A DNA stretch of 7,815 bases from positions 1 through 7,815 of the forward strand of contig CAJJMX010000069.1 in NCBI GenBank assembly GCA_905192935.1. Reading direction: 5' to 3'. The stretch comes from an uncultured Mailhella sp. Lineage in GTDB: Bacteria > Desulfobacterota > Desulfovibrionia > Desulfovibrionales > Desulfovibrionaceae. A program made the translations under genes and the position numbers. The notes below the pieces were generated by a model that worked only from the letters and a program-made list of their open reading frames with translations, did no database searches and was not told where the DNA came from. This document shows positions 1-5,399 of this stretch, one piece after another (the stretch's first letter is position 1; every line of letters begins with the position of its first letter).

Positions 1-2
1 AG

Positions 3-53
3 CCGGCAGGCCTCTACATCTTCGCGTCCACGCTCTTTTCCTTCCGCCGCTGA
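3..53 (+). CDS. 3' end of a probable membrane protein (partial)
   Basis: In the third frame the window opens with PAGLYIFASTLFSFRR followed by TGA at 51-53. The stretch is hydrophobic and aromatic and ends in a short basic tail, as expected for the last transmembrane helix of an inner-membrane protein. Many DMT/EamA-type permeases end in a similar way, but sixteen residues are too few to name a family. The other two plus frames stay open longer but give low-complexity Arg/Pro/Ala-rich translations typical of non-coding GC-rich DNA, so this short frame is the most protein-like. The body of the gene lies to the left of the window. The call is an inference from composition only. Confidence 0.35.
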   Translation, partial: PAGLYIFASTLFSFRR

Positions 54-607
54 ATCCAGCCGCACGTACCGTGCCGCCAGACGCCGCGGCAACGGCGACG
101 CTCAGGACGCCCCTTCTCCCGCCGAAGCGGAGCGGGCACAGGCGCGGCCATGCCCTGGCCGAAGGGACGGAAACATACCGGCGCTCCCGCCCGGCATGAG
201 CATGGACCGGCGCGCACTCCCGCAAAGGCTGAAAGGATAGTGTCTTCTTGAAAACAGTGTCCGAAAATCTCAGAGAATTTTCTTGTTCCGTCCGGTCACA
301 TCGAAGCAGCGAAGATATGCCCCTAGCCTTCGAGACGACATCCTATTCCCGGGCCAGAACGTAAGGAAGCGCTTCCGTCTCCTTCCGGAAGTTCCCTTCT
401 TCCATGCGTCGGCGTGAAGACAGGTGTGAGGGCACGACTTTCAGCTGCCGCAACATAAGGACCACCTTTCCGATGCGCACGAAAACACGCCTCGGTCATG
501 CCGGCACGAGCGCTTCCGGCATGGCGGGACCATCCGCCCGCCGGGCATGTTCCGCCTTTTCTCTTCGGTCTCTTCCGCCCTTCCCGGCTTTCCGAAGGCC
601 TTAAACG
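54..607. other. Gene-poor stretch, no convincing coding sequence
   Basis: About 550 bp between the putative stop at 53 and the tRNA terminator. Short open frames occur on both strands, but their translations are rich in Arg, Pro, Cys and Ala, have no recognisable motif and no good ribosome-binding site. An AT-richer patch lies at about 236-300, containing the small inverted repeat GAAAAT/ATTTTC (263-268 with 277-282). A perfect 8-bp inverted repeat, CATGCCGG/CCGGCATG (497-504 with 516-523), lies further right. TTGAAA at 248-253 resembles a -35 box, but no matching -10 is seen. No terminator with a T-run was found for the upstream plus-strand gene. Confidence 0.5.
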
Positions 608-638
608 AAAAAAACGCTCTGTGATTTCTCACAGAGCG
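608..638 (-). terminator. Rho-independent terminator of the tRNA unit
   Basis: On the minus strand there is a perfect 10-bp stem, CGCTCTGTGA (638-629 on the given strand read as its complement) with its mate at 624-615, closed by a GAAA tetraloop (628-625) and followed directly by seven U residues (complement of A608-A614). It starts 12 nt past the CCA end of tRNA-Glu, so it ends the Gln-Glu tRNA transcript. The stem, GNRA loop and U-tract all match the canonical intrinsic terminator. Confidence 0.93.
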
Positions 639-649
639 CTGTTCTCATT

Positions 650-726
650 TGGCGTCCCCAGGCGGATTTGAACCGCCGTTGACGGCGTGAAAGGCCGCTG
701 TCCTGGGCCGGCTAGACGATGGGGAC
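650..726 (-). tRNA. tRNA-Glu (anticodon TTC)
   Basis: A 77-nt cloverleaf can be folded from the minus strand. The acceptor stem is GTCCCCA paired with TGGGGAC, with discriminator G and an encoded CCA at 652-650. The anticodon stem is GCGGC/GCCGT around the seven-base loop CTTTCAC, which places TTC as anticodon (complement of 689-691). The T-arm is GGCGG-TTCAAAT-CCGCC. It decodes GAA and GAG. It lies 11 nt downstream of tRNA-Gln and shares its promoter and terminator. Confidence 0.96.
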
Positions 727-737
727 ATATTTTGCTG

Positions 738-812
738 TGGCTGGGCTACAAGGACTCGAACCTTGATTATCGGAGCCAGAATCCGACGTCCTGCCAATTG
801 AACGATAGCCCA
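738..812 (-). tRNA. tRNA-Gln (anticodon CTG)
   Basis: A 75-nt cloverleaf on the minus strand. The acceptor stem TGGGCTA pairs with TAGCCCA, with discriminator G and encoded CCA at 740-738. The anticodon stem TCGGA/TCCGA encloses the loop TTCTGGC, giving anticodon CTG (complement of 777-779), which reads CAG. The T-arm is CAAGG-TTCGAGT-CCTTG. The body closely resembles the usual bacterial glutamine tRNA, including the weak U1-A72 pair. CAG is the expected dominant Gln codon in a GC-rich genome. The isoacceptor with TTG must lie elsewhere. Confidence 0.96.
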
Positions 813-825
813 TCAGCGAGGAAAG

Positions 826-853
826 AAGCTACCTGAATCTCCGAAAAAGTCAA
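826..853 (-). promoter_or_regulatory. Sigma-70 type promoter for the tRNA pair
   Basis: Reading the minus strand, TTGACT (853-848) matches the -35 consensus at five of six positions. After a 16-nt spacer comes TAGCTT (831-826) as a -10 box, 13 nt before the first base of tRNA-Gln. A strong -35 and a short leader suit a stable-RNA promoter. It lies between the PAP2 gene stop and the tRNAs, so the tRNAs need not depend on readthrough. The -10 is imperfect and the start site is unverified. Confidence 0.6.
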
Positions 854-893
854 GCGATTCTTTCCGGAAATTTCAATTTTTTTTCATTCCCTG

Positions 894-1511
894 TCAGCCG
901 AGCCGTCTGTGGGAAGAAAATCTTATGATAATCAAGTGACATATCCACCAGACGGCAATGACCGAGACAAGCCCGATGAGCCAGCCCACGATAACGTCGA
1001 AGGGATAATTCTTGCCCACGTACACCTGAGAGAAGCCCACGCAGAACGGCAGCAGATACACCCAGGGGTTGGCGCGATAGAAAAGCAGGGAGAGCACCAC
1101 GGCCACGGCCATGCACGCCGCCGAGGGAGAGGAAGGCATGGAGCCGCCGAGCGTTTTGGTTTCCGTCGTGTTTTCGTCGATGACGATCCACTGTTCCGTG
1201 GCGGAGTCGTAATAGTTGGTCCCCATGACGACCTGACAGGGGCGTTCCCGGTCGATGGAGGACTTCAGGGCGCTCGTGGTGACGTCGGTCACGCCTACGG
1301 ACAGTCCCATGAGAAGCACCAGCATGAGCACGCGCCCCACAGGTTCCAGAGAGCTGCGCCAGCAGTGGACGGCGTACACGACAATGCATATCAGCGCGCC
1401 CACCCACATGAGCCACACCTGGGAGAACAGAGGAACAATAAAATTGAACACGGCATTGTGGGCCGACATGTTGATGACTTCAAACAGGGACTGATCGATG
1501 ATCTGAAACAT
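894..1511 (-). CDS. PAP2-fold membrane protein with degenerate catalytic motifs
   Basis: 205 residues with several hydrophobic helices (about 20-50, 58-80, 130-160 and 172-198), typical of small PAP2 (type 2 phosphatidic acid phosphatase) proteins of the inner membrane. All three family motifs can be placed in register. Motif 1 is intact (K83, R90, P91). In motif 2, normally PS[GS]H, the acid histidine is replaced: P126-S127-S128-P129. In motif 3, normally SR-x5-H-x3-D, the arginine is Gln162 and the nucleophilic histidine is Asn168, with S161 and D172 kept. Active members dephosphorylate lipid phosphates or undecaprenyl pyrophosphate, and this one probably cannot. The ATG at 1511 is chosen because AAGAGG (1523-1518) precedes it by 6 nt. 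An in-frame extension to 1595 reads as an Arg/Cys-rich leader without such a site. It lies 92 nt downstream of the TtcA-like gene, behind a large hairpin. Confidence 0.8.
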   Translation of the reverse strand: MFQIIDQSLFEVINMSAHNAVFNFIVPLFSQVWLMWVGALICIVVYAVHCWRSSLEPVGRVLMLVLLMGLSVGVTDVTTSALKSSIDRERPCQVVMGTNYYDSATEQWIVIDENTTETKTLGGSMPSSPSAACMAVAVVLSLLFYRANPWVYLLPFCVGFSQVYVGKNYPFDVIVGWLIGLVSVIAVWWICHLIIIRFSSHRRLG

Positions 1512-1517
1512 AGAATG

Positions 1518-1523
1518 CCTCTT
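1518..1523 (-). promoter_or_regulatory. Ribosome-binding site fixing the PAP2 gene start
   Basis: AAGAGG on the minus strand, 6 nt before the ATG at 1511. It favours this start over the longer in-frame extension. Confidence 0.65.
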
Positions 1524-1554
1524 GCTTTCAGTGAAGATTCCGCACGAACAGAAC

Positions 1555-1605
1555 AGGCGGACCGCTCTCCGCAGCGGGAAGAACGCAGCCCGCACGGGTC
1601 CGCCT
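1555..1605 (-). terminator. Large GC-rich hairpin after the TtcA-like gene, no U-tract
   Basis: A perfect 9-bp inverted repeat, AGGCGGACC (1555-1563) with GGTCCGCCT (1597-1605), encloses an inner 5-bp stem GCGGG (1574-1578) with CCCGC (1589-1593). One arm overlaps the TAG stop of the upstream gene (1606-1604). On the minus strand the hairpin is followed by a mixed sequence rather than a run of U, so it is either a weak terminator or a 3'-end structure that limits decay or readthrough into the PAP2 gene. The function is inferred. Confidence 0.5.
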
Positions 1606-2389
1606 ACTTTATGCCGCCCCCGGCGTTTCCGTCAATCGGGCCTCCGTCCTGCCGGTTCTGTTCCCACTGCCAGCGGGCGAGGCCGTTGTAGATGTTCTTG
1701 CGCCTGACCCGGCTTCCCGCGCACATGGCGTCGAGCACGTCCATCATGTCGGCCCGCTTCGTCTTTCCCGCCGACGGGCAGGGATTGGAAAACACGGGCA
1801 GTTCCCACTGTCTCGCCGCGCGCATGATTTCCGACTTGGAGAGCAGCATGAGCGGCCGTATGACCTGAAGCGCGCCGCCGAAGAAGGGTTCGTTCATGCT
1901 CATGCCCGCGACCTTGCCGGTCTGGACAAGGTTCATGAGGAAGTTGGAAACCAGATCGTCGTTGTTGTGTCCGAAGGCCAGATGCGTAAGATGATATTCC
2001 CGACAGAGCGTGAACAGCCGCTTGCGGCGCAGTCTGGCGCAGTAGAAGCAGGCGGAGTTGCGCAGATTCTCTTCCGAGTGGCCGCGCGGCCCGTAATCGG
2101 TCACTTCCAGATGTCCGGCTATGCCCTCTCTGGCCAGCCATTCGGCCAGGGGAGCGTGGTTGGCCGGATCAAAGCCCGGATTGAGATGCAGCGCCATGAT
2201 CTCGAAAGGAAAGGGCACGATGCGCTGACGGATCTGCAGCACCTTGAGCATGACGAAGCTGTCCACGCCGCCGGAGACGGCCACGCCCACGCGGGCTCCC
2301 GGGCGCAGCATGCCCGTGGACTGCATGGCCTTGCCCGCGGCCTTCACGCATACCTGCTGCGCATAGCTGAGCTTGCTTATGCGGCTCAC
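1604..2389 (-). CDS. TtcA-like tRNA 2-thiocytidine synthesis protein
   Basis: 261 residues of the PP-loop ATPase (adenine nucleotide alpha hydrolase) superfamily. The ATP-binding PP-loop SGGVDS is at 39-44. A CxxC pair, C114-F-Y-C117, sits in a run NSACFYCARLRRK like the TtcA core, GHNNDD at 140-145 matches the family GHxxDD motif, and a third cysteine, C204, follows an NP pair. In TtcA three cysteines of this spacing hold a [4Fe-4S] cluster used to thiolate C32 of some tRNAs via adenylation. The length is somewhat below E. coli TtcA (about 310 aa), so a related thiolase of the TtcA/TtuA group is possible. The GTG at 2389 is chosen because GGGAG lies 6 nt upstream and residues 1-30 look natural. 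The same frame stays open to 2812, but that extension overlaps pepA and reads as Arg-rich noise. Expected in the cytoplasm. Confidence 0.85.
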   Translation of the reverse strand: MSRISKLSYAQQVCVKAAGKAMQSTGMLRPGARVGVAVSGGVDSFVMLKVLQIRQRIVPFPFEIMALHLNPGFDPANHAPLAEWLAREGIAGHLEVTDYGPRGHSEENLRNSACFYCARLRRKRLFTLCREYHLTHLAFGHNNDDLVSNFLMNLVQTGKVAGMSMNEPFFGGALQVIRPLMLLSKSEIMRAARQWELPVFSNPCPSAGKTKRADMMDVLDAMCAGSRVRRKNIYNGLARWQWEQNRQDGGPIDGNAGGGIK

Positions 2390-2395
2390 TCTCTT

Positions 2396-2400
2396 CTCCC
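2396..2400 (-). promoter_or_regulatory. Ribosome-binding site supporting a GTG start
   Basis: GGGAG on the minus strand, 6 nt before the GTG at 2389-2387. It decides the start of the TtcA-like gene in a frame that has no upstream stop for over 400 bp. Confidence 0.65.
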
Positions 2401-2588
2401 TGTGTTCGGGCCGAAGCCCGTGCTTGAATATCCTGCTCCGTGCCTTCCGGGCCGAAGAGCCCGAAGCTCCCGGAGCGGCGGATGATTTCCCGGCTCTTTT
2501 CGTGTGCTCCGGGCCTTGCGGACACGCGGTTCCTTTTTCCGGAAGGGCGTCCGACGCCGGGGACGGACGATGTTCCGGGATGCCTCTC

Positions 2589-2627
2589 TGAGCGCCGGCC
2601 CGGACGGCGGTCCGTATCCGGCGCTCA
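2589..2627 (-). repeat. Nested inverted repeat downstream of pepA (second)
   Basis: A perfect 10-bp inverted repeat, TGAGCGCCGG (2589-2598) with CCGGCGCTCA (2618-2627). Inside it is a second perfect stem, CGGAC (2601-2605) with GTCCG (2610-2614), and loop GGCG. There is no U-run on the minus strand after it. It may be a 3'-end stabiliser, a Rho-related pause or a terminator of the U-less kind. The fold is seen directly and the role is inferred. Confidence 0.55.
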
Positions 2628-2635
2628 GGCGTCGA

Positions 2636-2672
2636 CTTCGGGAAAGGACGCCGTGTCCACGCCTTCCCGAAG
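2636..2672 (-). terminator. Nested hairpin just after the pepA stop, no U-tract
   Basis: A perfect 9-bp inverted repeat, CTTCGGGAA (2636-2644) with TTCCCGAAG (2664-2672), contains an inner GGAC/GTCC stem. It starts 7 nt past the pepA stop codon on the minus strand. Position and stability suggest transcript-end formation or protection of the pepA mRNA, but the missing U-tract makes classic intrinsic termination uncertain. Confidence 0.5.
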
Positions 2673-2679
2673 CGTCCGT

Positions 2680-4215
2680 CTACTGAAGGATGTCGTTCTC
2701 TTCGTCCCACACGGCGCTCAGCATGGTGCGCACGCCGAATCCCGTCGCGCCCTTGGCGTTGACGGGACTCTCGTCCATGTCCGCGGAGGCCATGTCGATG
2801 TGCGCCCAGCACACGCCGTCCCCGACGAACTGCTGCAGAAACACGGCGGCATTGACGGCTCCGCCTTCACGACGGCCGGAGTTCACCATGTCGGCGCAGG
2901 AGCTCTTCAAGGCGTCGAGGCCCGCGTCCGTCCACAGGGGCAGACGCCAGTTGCGCTCTCCGAACTTCATGCCCGATTCGTGCAGCAGAGAGGCCAGAGC
3001 GTCGTCCGTGGAAAAGAGTCCCGCGGCATTGAGGCCGAGCGCCACGGCGCAGGCGCCGGTCAGCGTGGCGATGTCGATGAGGCGGAAGGGACGGAAATTC
3101 TCCTGCGCCCAGCAGAGCGCGTCGGCAAGCACGAGCCTGCCCTCGGCGTCGGTGTTCACGATTTCCACGGACTTGCCGTTCTTGGCCACGACGATGTCGC
3201 CGGGACGCGTGGCATGACCGCCGGGCATGTTTTCCGCGCAGGCCATGATGCCCACCACGGGACGCTTCGGCGCATAGGACGGCGCAAGCTGCCCGAGCGC
3301 CTCCATGACGCCGAGCACGGCGGCCGCGCCGGACATGTCGCCCTTCATGTCCTCCATGCCCTTGGCGGGCTTGAGGCTGATGCCGCCGGAATCGAAGCAC
3401 AGGCCCTTGCCCACGAGCACCACGGGATCAAGGCCCTCCGTGCCGCGGGGAGCGTATTCGATGACGGCCATGCGGGGTTCTTCGGCCGAACCGCGGGCCA
3501 CGGCGAGATAGGCGTTCATGCCCTCGGCCGCAAGTTCGGAAGGCCCGAGCACACGCATCTTCATGCCGTACCTTGCGGCCACGGCCTGCGCCTTTTCGGC
3601 AAAGGCGGAAGGCGTCATGACATTGGCCGGATCATTGGCCGCGTCGCGGGCAAGCATGATGCCGCAGGCTTCGGCTTCGGCCATCCGGGCCGCCGTGCGG
3701 ACGCCGTCCTCCACGAACTCGCCTTCCAGCAGAAGCGCCAGCCAGCGCGGATCGGCGTGTTCGCTCTTTCTGCTCTTCCAGCGCTCATAGCGGTACAGGG
3801 CAAGAAACGCGGAGATCACGGCCTCGCGGGTCAGGGCATCGAAGCTCACGCCCATCTTCTCCGCCACGCGGGCCAGCGACGCGCCGTCAAGGCCCACGGT
3901 GGCAAGATCATGTTCACGGCAGAGCCGCACGGCACGGCCCACGGCATGGCGGAACGCCTTAAGATCCGCCTTGTCCGCCCGGCCGAGCCCCGTGCCGAGC
4001 ACGCGGGAAACATCCATGGCCTGCGGTCCGTAGAACATGACGAGCTCTTCTGCGCGTCCGCGAAAGTCGCGCCATGCCGGAGCGATGTTCAGCCACAGCG
4101 CATTCTCGGCAAGAACGGAACAGGCCTCTTCCACGCCCTCGCCCTCGAAGACGAAGGTGATGACCACATCGGCCTTCCAGTGCGAAGGGCCGCCGGTCTG
4201 AAAACGAATATCCAT
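2680..4215 (-). CDS. pepA: Leucyl aminopeptidase (M17 family, PepA)
   Basis: 511 residues, close to the usual ~500 of cytosolic M17 aminopeptidases, which form hexamers with two metal ions per subunit and remove N-terminal residues, preferably Leu. The catalytic C-terminal domain is complete: K270 and D275 (in KGLCFDSGG), K282, D293 (in MKGDMSGAA), then the family signature NTDAEGRL at 354-361 with D356, E358 and the bicarbonate-site arginine R360. The first five positions up to D293 carry the same numbers as I recall for E. coli PepA. The N-terminal ~160 residues are the more divergent macrodomain-like part. The ATG at 4215 is chosen for the GAGGTA site 5 nt upstream and the natural sequence MDIRF. 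An in-frame extension to 4389 is Arg/Phe-rich and unsupported. The 246-bp leader and the hairpins after the stop suggest its own transcript. E. coli PepA also binds DNA in site-specific recombination, and nothing here tests that. Confidence 0.96.
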   Translation of the reverse strand: MDIRFQTGGPSHWKADVVITFVFEGEGVEEACSVLAENALWLNIAPAWRDFRGRAEELVMFYGPQAMDVSRVLGTGLGRADKADLKAFRHAVGRAVRLCREHDLATVGLDGASLARVAEKMGVSFDALTREAVISAFLALYRYERWKSRKSEHADPRWLALLLEGEFVEDGVRTAARMAEAEACGIMLARDAANDPANVMTPSAFAEKAQAVAARYGMKMRVLGPSELAAEGMNAYLAVARGSAEEPRMAVIEYAPRGTEGLDPVVLVGKGLCFDSGGISLKPAKGMEDMKGDMSGAAAVLGVMEALGQLAPSYAPKRPVVGIMACAENMPGGHATRPGDIVVAKNGKSVEIVNTDAEGRLVLADALCWAQENFRPFRLIDIATLTGACAVALGLNAAGLFSTDDALASLLHESGMKFGERNWRLPLWTDAGLDALKSSCADMVNSGRREGGAVNAAVFLQQFVGDGVCWAHIDMASADMDESPVNAKGATGFGVRTMLSAVWDEENDILQ

Positions 4216-4461
4216 GCGATTACCTCGACAATTCTTTTTCTGATGACGCCGGTCCGGCGGCATGAATCCGGCCGACCGGCAAAAACGACGACAACGAATG
4301 CTGCCGTCCGCAGGAAAGCCTCCTGCCGGACGACAGAAAAATCTTCCGTGCTCCCCGCCCAAAAACGCACGAAGCCCGCGGCCCGGCATCCTCCGGCGGC
4401 GCTCCGTTCCTGCGCTCCCGGCCGGATCCCTCAGAAACAGGGCAAAAGAGCCGTCCGCAGA
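4216..4461 (-). other. pepA leader / intergenic spacer with inverted repeats
   Basis: This 246-bp gap lies between the pseudouridine synthase stop and the pepA start. It holds two hairpins. The first has arms GCCGGTC (4248-4254) and GACCGGC (4274-4280) with further pairing inside. The second has GTCCGCAGGA (4306-4315) against TCCTG-C-CGGAC (4321-4331), a 10-bp stem with one bulged base. The 10-mer CCGTCCGCAG occurs twice (4304-4313 and 4451-4460). A T5 run on the minus strand near 4371-4375 follows only a weak 4-bp stem, so no firm terminator can be called. No confident promoter was found for pepA. Confidence 0.45.
4221..4226 (-). promoter_or_regulatory. Ribosome-binding site of pepA
   Basis: GAGGTA on the minus strand, 5 nt before the ATG at 4215. 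It fixes the pepA start against a 58-codon in-frame extension. Confidence 0.7.
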
Positions 4462-5238
4462 TCAGCGCCGCTCCTCCCCGCCTTCGAGGCCCACGGCGCG
4501 GCGCAGCGCCGACACCTCGGACGCAGACAGCGGACGCACCTGTCCCGGCGCGAGGGAGCCGAGTTCCAGAGGGCCTTCCTGCACCCTCTTCAGACGGAGA
4601 ACGGTAAATCCCACGTCGCGGCACATGCGGCGTATCTGCCGGTTGAGTCCCTGATGGAGCACCATCTCCAGAAGTAGGCCGCGCGCGGAGGAAGGCAGGA
4701 CACGGACCTGTACCGGGGCCAGTCTGTCGCCCTCGGCCAGGGTCATGCCCCGGCGCATGAGAGAGAGCGCCGCCGATACCGATGCCTCGCCCCGCTCCGG
4801 CCGGACGAGCACATGATATACCTTGGAAAGATGCCAGCGCGGATGGGTAAGTCTGTGAGCGAGTTCCCCGTCGTCGGTGATGAGGATGAGTCCCTCGGAA
4901 AAGAAGTCGAGCCGCCCCACGGGAAAGAGCCGTCTGCGGTTCCACGGCCCGGGCACGAGATCGAGCACGGTTTCCCGGCCTTCGGGATCGCTGGCCGTGG
5001 ACACGATGCGCACGGGCTTGTTGAGCATGAGCCAGCAGGGCTGAACGCTCTCTTCCCTCAGCCTTACAGGACGGCCGTCCACAGACAGGGCATCGCCGGG
5101 AAGGACCCGCTGTCCGGGACTCTCCGCCAACACGCCGTTGACGCGGACACGACCGGCAAAAACAAGTTCGTCGGCCCTGCGCCGCGAACACACTCCCGCA
5201 TCCGCCAGAGCCTTGTTCAGTCTGATACCTTCCGCCAC
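4462..5238 (-). CDS. rluB: RsuA/RluB-family rRNA pseudouridine synthase
   Basis: 258 residues. Residues 1-60 form an S4 RNA-binding domain (RLNKALADAGVCSRRRADE, then GRVRVNG). The catalytic domain follows, with GRLDFFSEGLILITDDGEL at 108-126, in which D111 is the conserved nucleophile-position aspartate, and the C-terminal family motif LNRQIRRMC at 198-206. Enzymes of this family isomerise uridine to pseudouridine in rRNA (RluB: 23S helix 89; RsuA: 16S). Length and S4 domain fit RluB or RsuA, and the exact target cannot be read from sequence, so the symbol is provisional. Translation starts at GTG (5238) behind AGGAGGAG (5254-5247), 8 nt upstream. It is the first gene of the minus-strand series, driven by a promoter at 5310-5338, and is divergent from the acyltransferase pair. 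Confidence 0.92.
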   Translation of the reverse strand: MAEGIRLNKALADAGVCSRRRADELVFAGRVRVNGVLAESPGQRVLPGDALSVDGRPVRLREESVQPCWLMLNKPVRIVSTASDPEGRETVLDLVPGPWNRRRLFPVGRLDFFSEGLILITDDGELAHRLTHPRWHLSKVYHVLVRPERGEASVSAALSLMRRGMTLAEGDRLAPVQVRVLPSSARGLLLEMVLHQGLNRQIRRMCRDVGFTVLRLKRVQEGPLELGSLAPGQVRPLSASEVSALRRAVGLEGGEERR

Positions 5239-5246
5239 CTCTGCAT

Positions 5247-5254
5247 CTCCTCCT
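5247..5254 (-). promoter_or_regulatory. Strong ribosome-binding site for a GTG start
   Basis: AGGAGGAG on the minus strand, 8 nt ahead of GTG 5238-5236. A closer ATG (5246-5244) is out of frame and abuts the site, so the GTG is the likely start. Confidence 0.75.
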
Positions 5255-5297
5255 GGGGCCTGTTTCGTCCTCCCGGAAAAAAGTACTCTTTCTCCAC

Positions 5298-5326
5298 TGG
5301 AACATCGGGATAATGTGGGCTATCAT
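5298..5326 (+). promoter_or_regulatory. Possible promoter of the acyltransferase pair
   Basis: TATCAT (5321-5326) matches the -10 consensus at five of six positions. With a 17-nt spacer the -35 would be TGGAAC (5298-5303), only three of six. It overlaps the opposing promoter of the pseudouridine synthase gene almost completely. Weak call, made because a promoter must lie in this divergent gap. Confidence 0.28.
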
Positions 5327-5338
5327 ACCTTCCGTCAA
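5310..5338 (-). promoter_or_regulatory. Sigma-70 type promoter of the pseudouridine synthase gene
   Basis: TTGACG (5338-5333 on the minus strand) matches the -35 at five of six positions, with a 17-nt spacer and CATTAT (5315-5310) as -10, four of six. The start site would leave a leader of about 65 nt before the GTG at 5238. Spacing is optimal and the position sensible. No experimental support. Confidence 0.5.
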
Positions 5339-5399
5339 GAGCCTTCGACAGGGCAAGAACTTTTTCCTTACCGCAAGCACAAGACAAGAACAAAGAAAC

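Larger units (their letters stand above)
2401..2679 (-). other. Structured spacer between pepA and the TtcA-like gene
   Basis: About 280 bp with no credible gene. The pepA-proximal half holds two nested GC-rich hairpins (2589-2627 and 2636-2672, listed separately). The other half has a 7-bp inverted repeat AAGAGCC/GGCTCTT (2455-2461 with 2492-2498) enclosing a smaller GCTC/GAGC repeat. No clear -35/-10 pair was found for the TtcA-like gene. The density of self-complementary segments leaves room for a small RNA or 3' UTR element, which is speculation. Confidence 0.45.

Noticed and set aside
263..282. Small AT-rich inverted repeat as terminator of the left-edge gene
   Set aside because: The stem is only 6 A/T-rich pairs, has no following T-run and lies more than 200 bp past the putative stop.
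14..632. Small open frames on both strands in the left spacer
   Set aside because: All are under 70 codons, Arg/Pro/Cys-rich and without ribosome-binding sites. One (minus strand, 632-441) even starts within the tRNA terminator stem.
1512..1595. N-terminal extension of the PAP2-like protein
   Set aside because: It adds a Cys/Arg-rich stretch and runs through the hairpin region. The ATG at 1511 has AAGAGG at 6 nt.
909..1691. Plus-strand open frame of about 260 codons across the PAP2 gene
   Set aside because: Antisense to a recognisable membrane protein. It is His/Gly/Arg-rich, without motifs or a ribosome-binding site.
2390..2812. N-terminal extension of the TtcA-like protein
   Set aside because: Would overlap pepA and adds Arg-rich low-quality sequence. 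The GTG at 2389 has a well-placed GGGAG site.
2440..4677. Very long plus-strand open frame (about 745 codons) opposite pepA
   Set aside because: It lies antisense to pepA, whose catalytic motifs are complete. The translation is His/Ala/Gly/Arg-rich with no domain, as expected from GC-biased third positions mirrored on the other strand.
5313..5399. Earlier start for the DUF374 acyltransferase
   Set aside because: It falls inside the probable promoter region and adds 29 residues not typical of the family, although the chosen ATG has only a weak ribosome-binding site.
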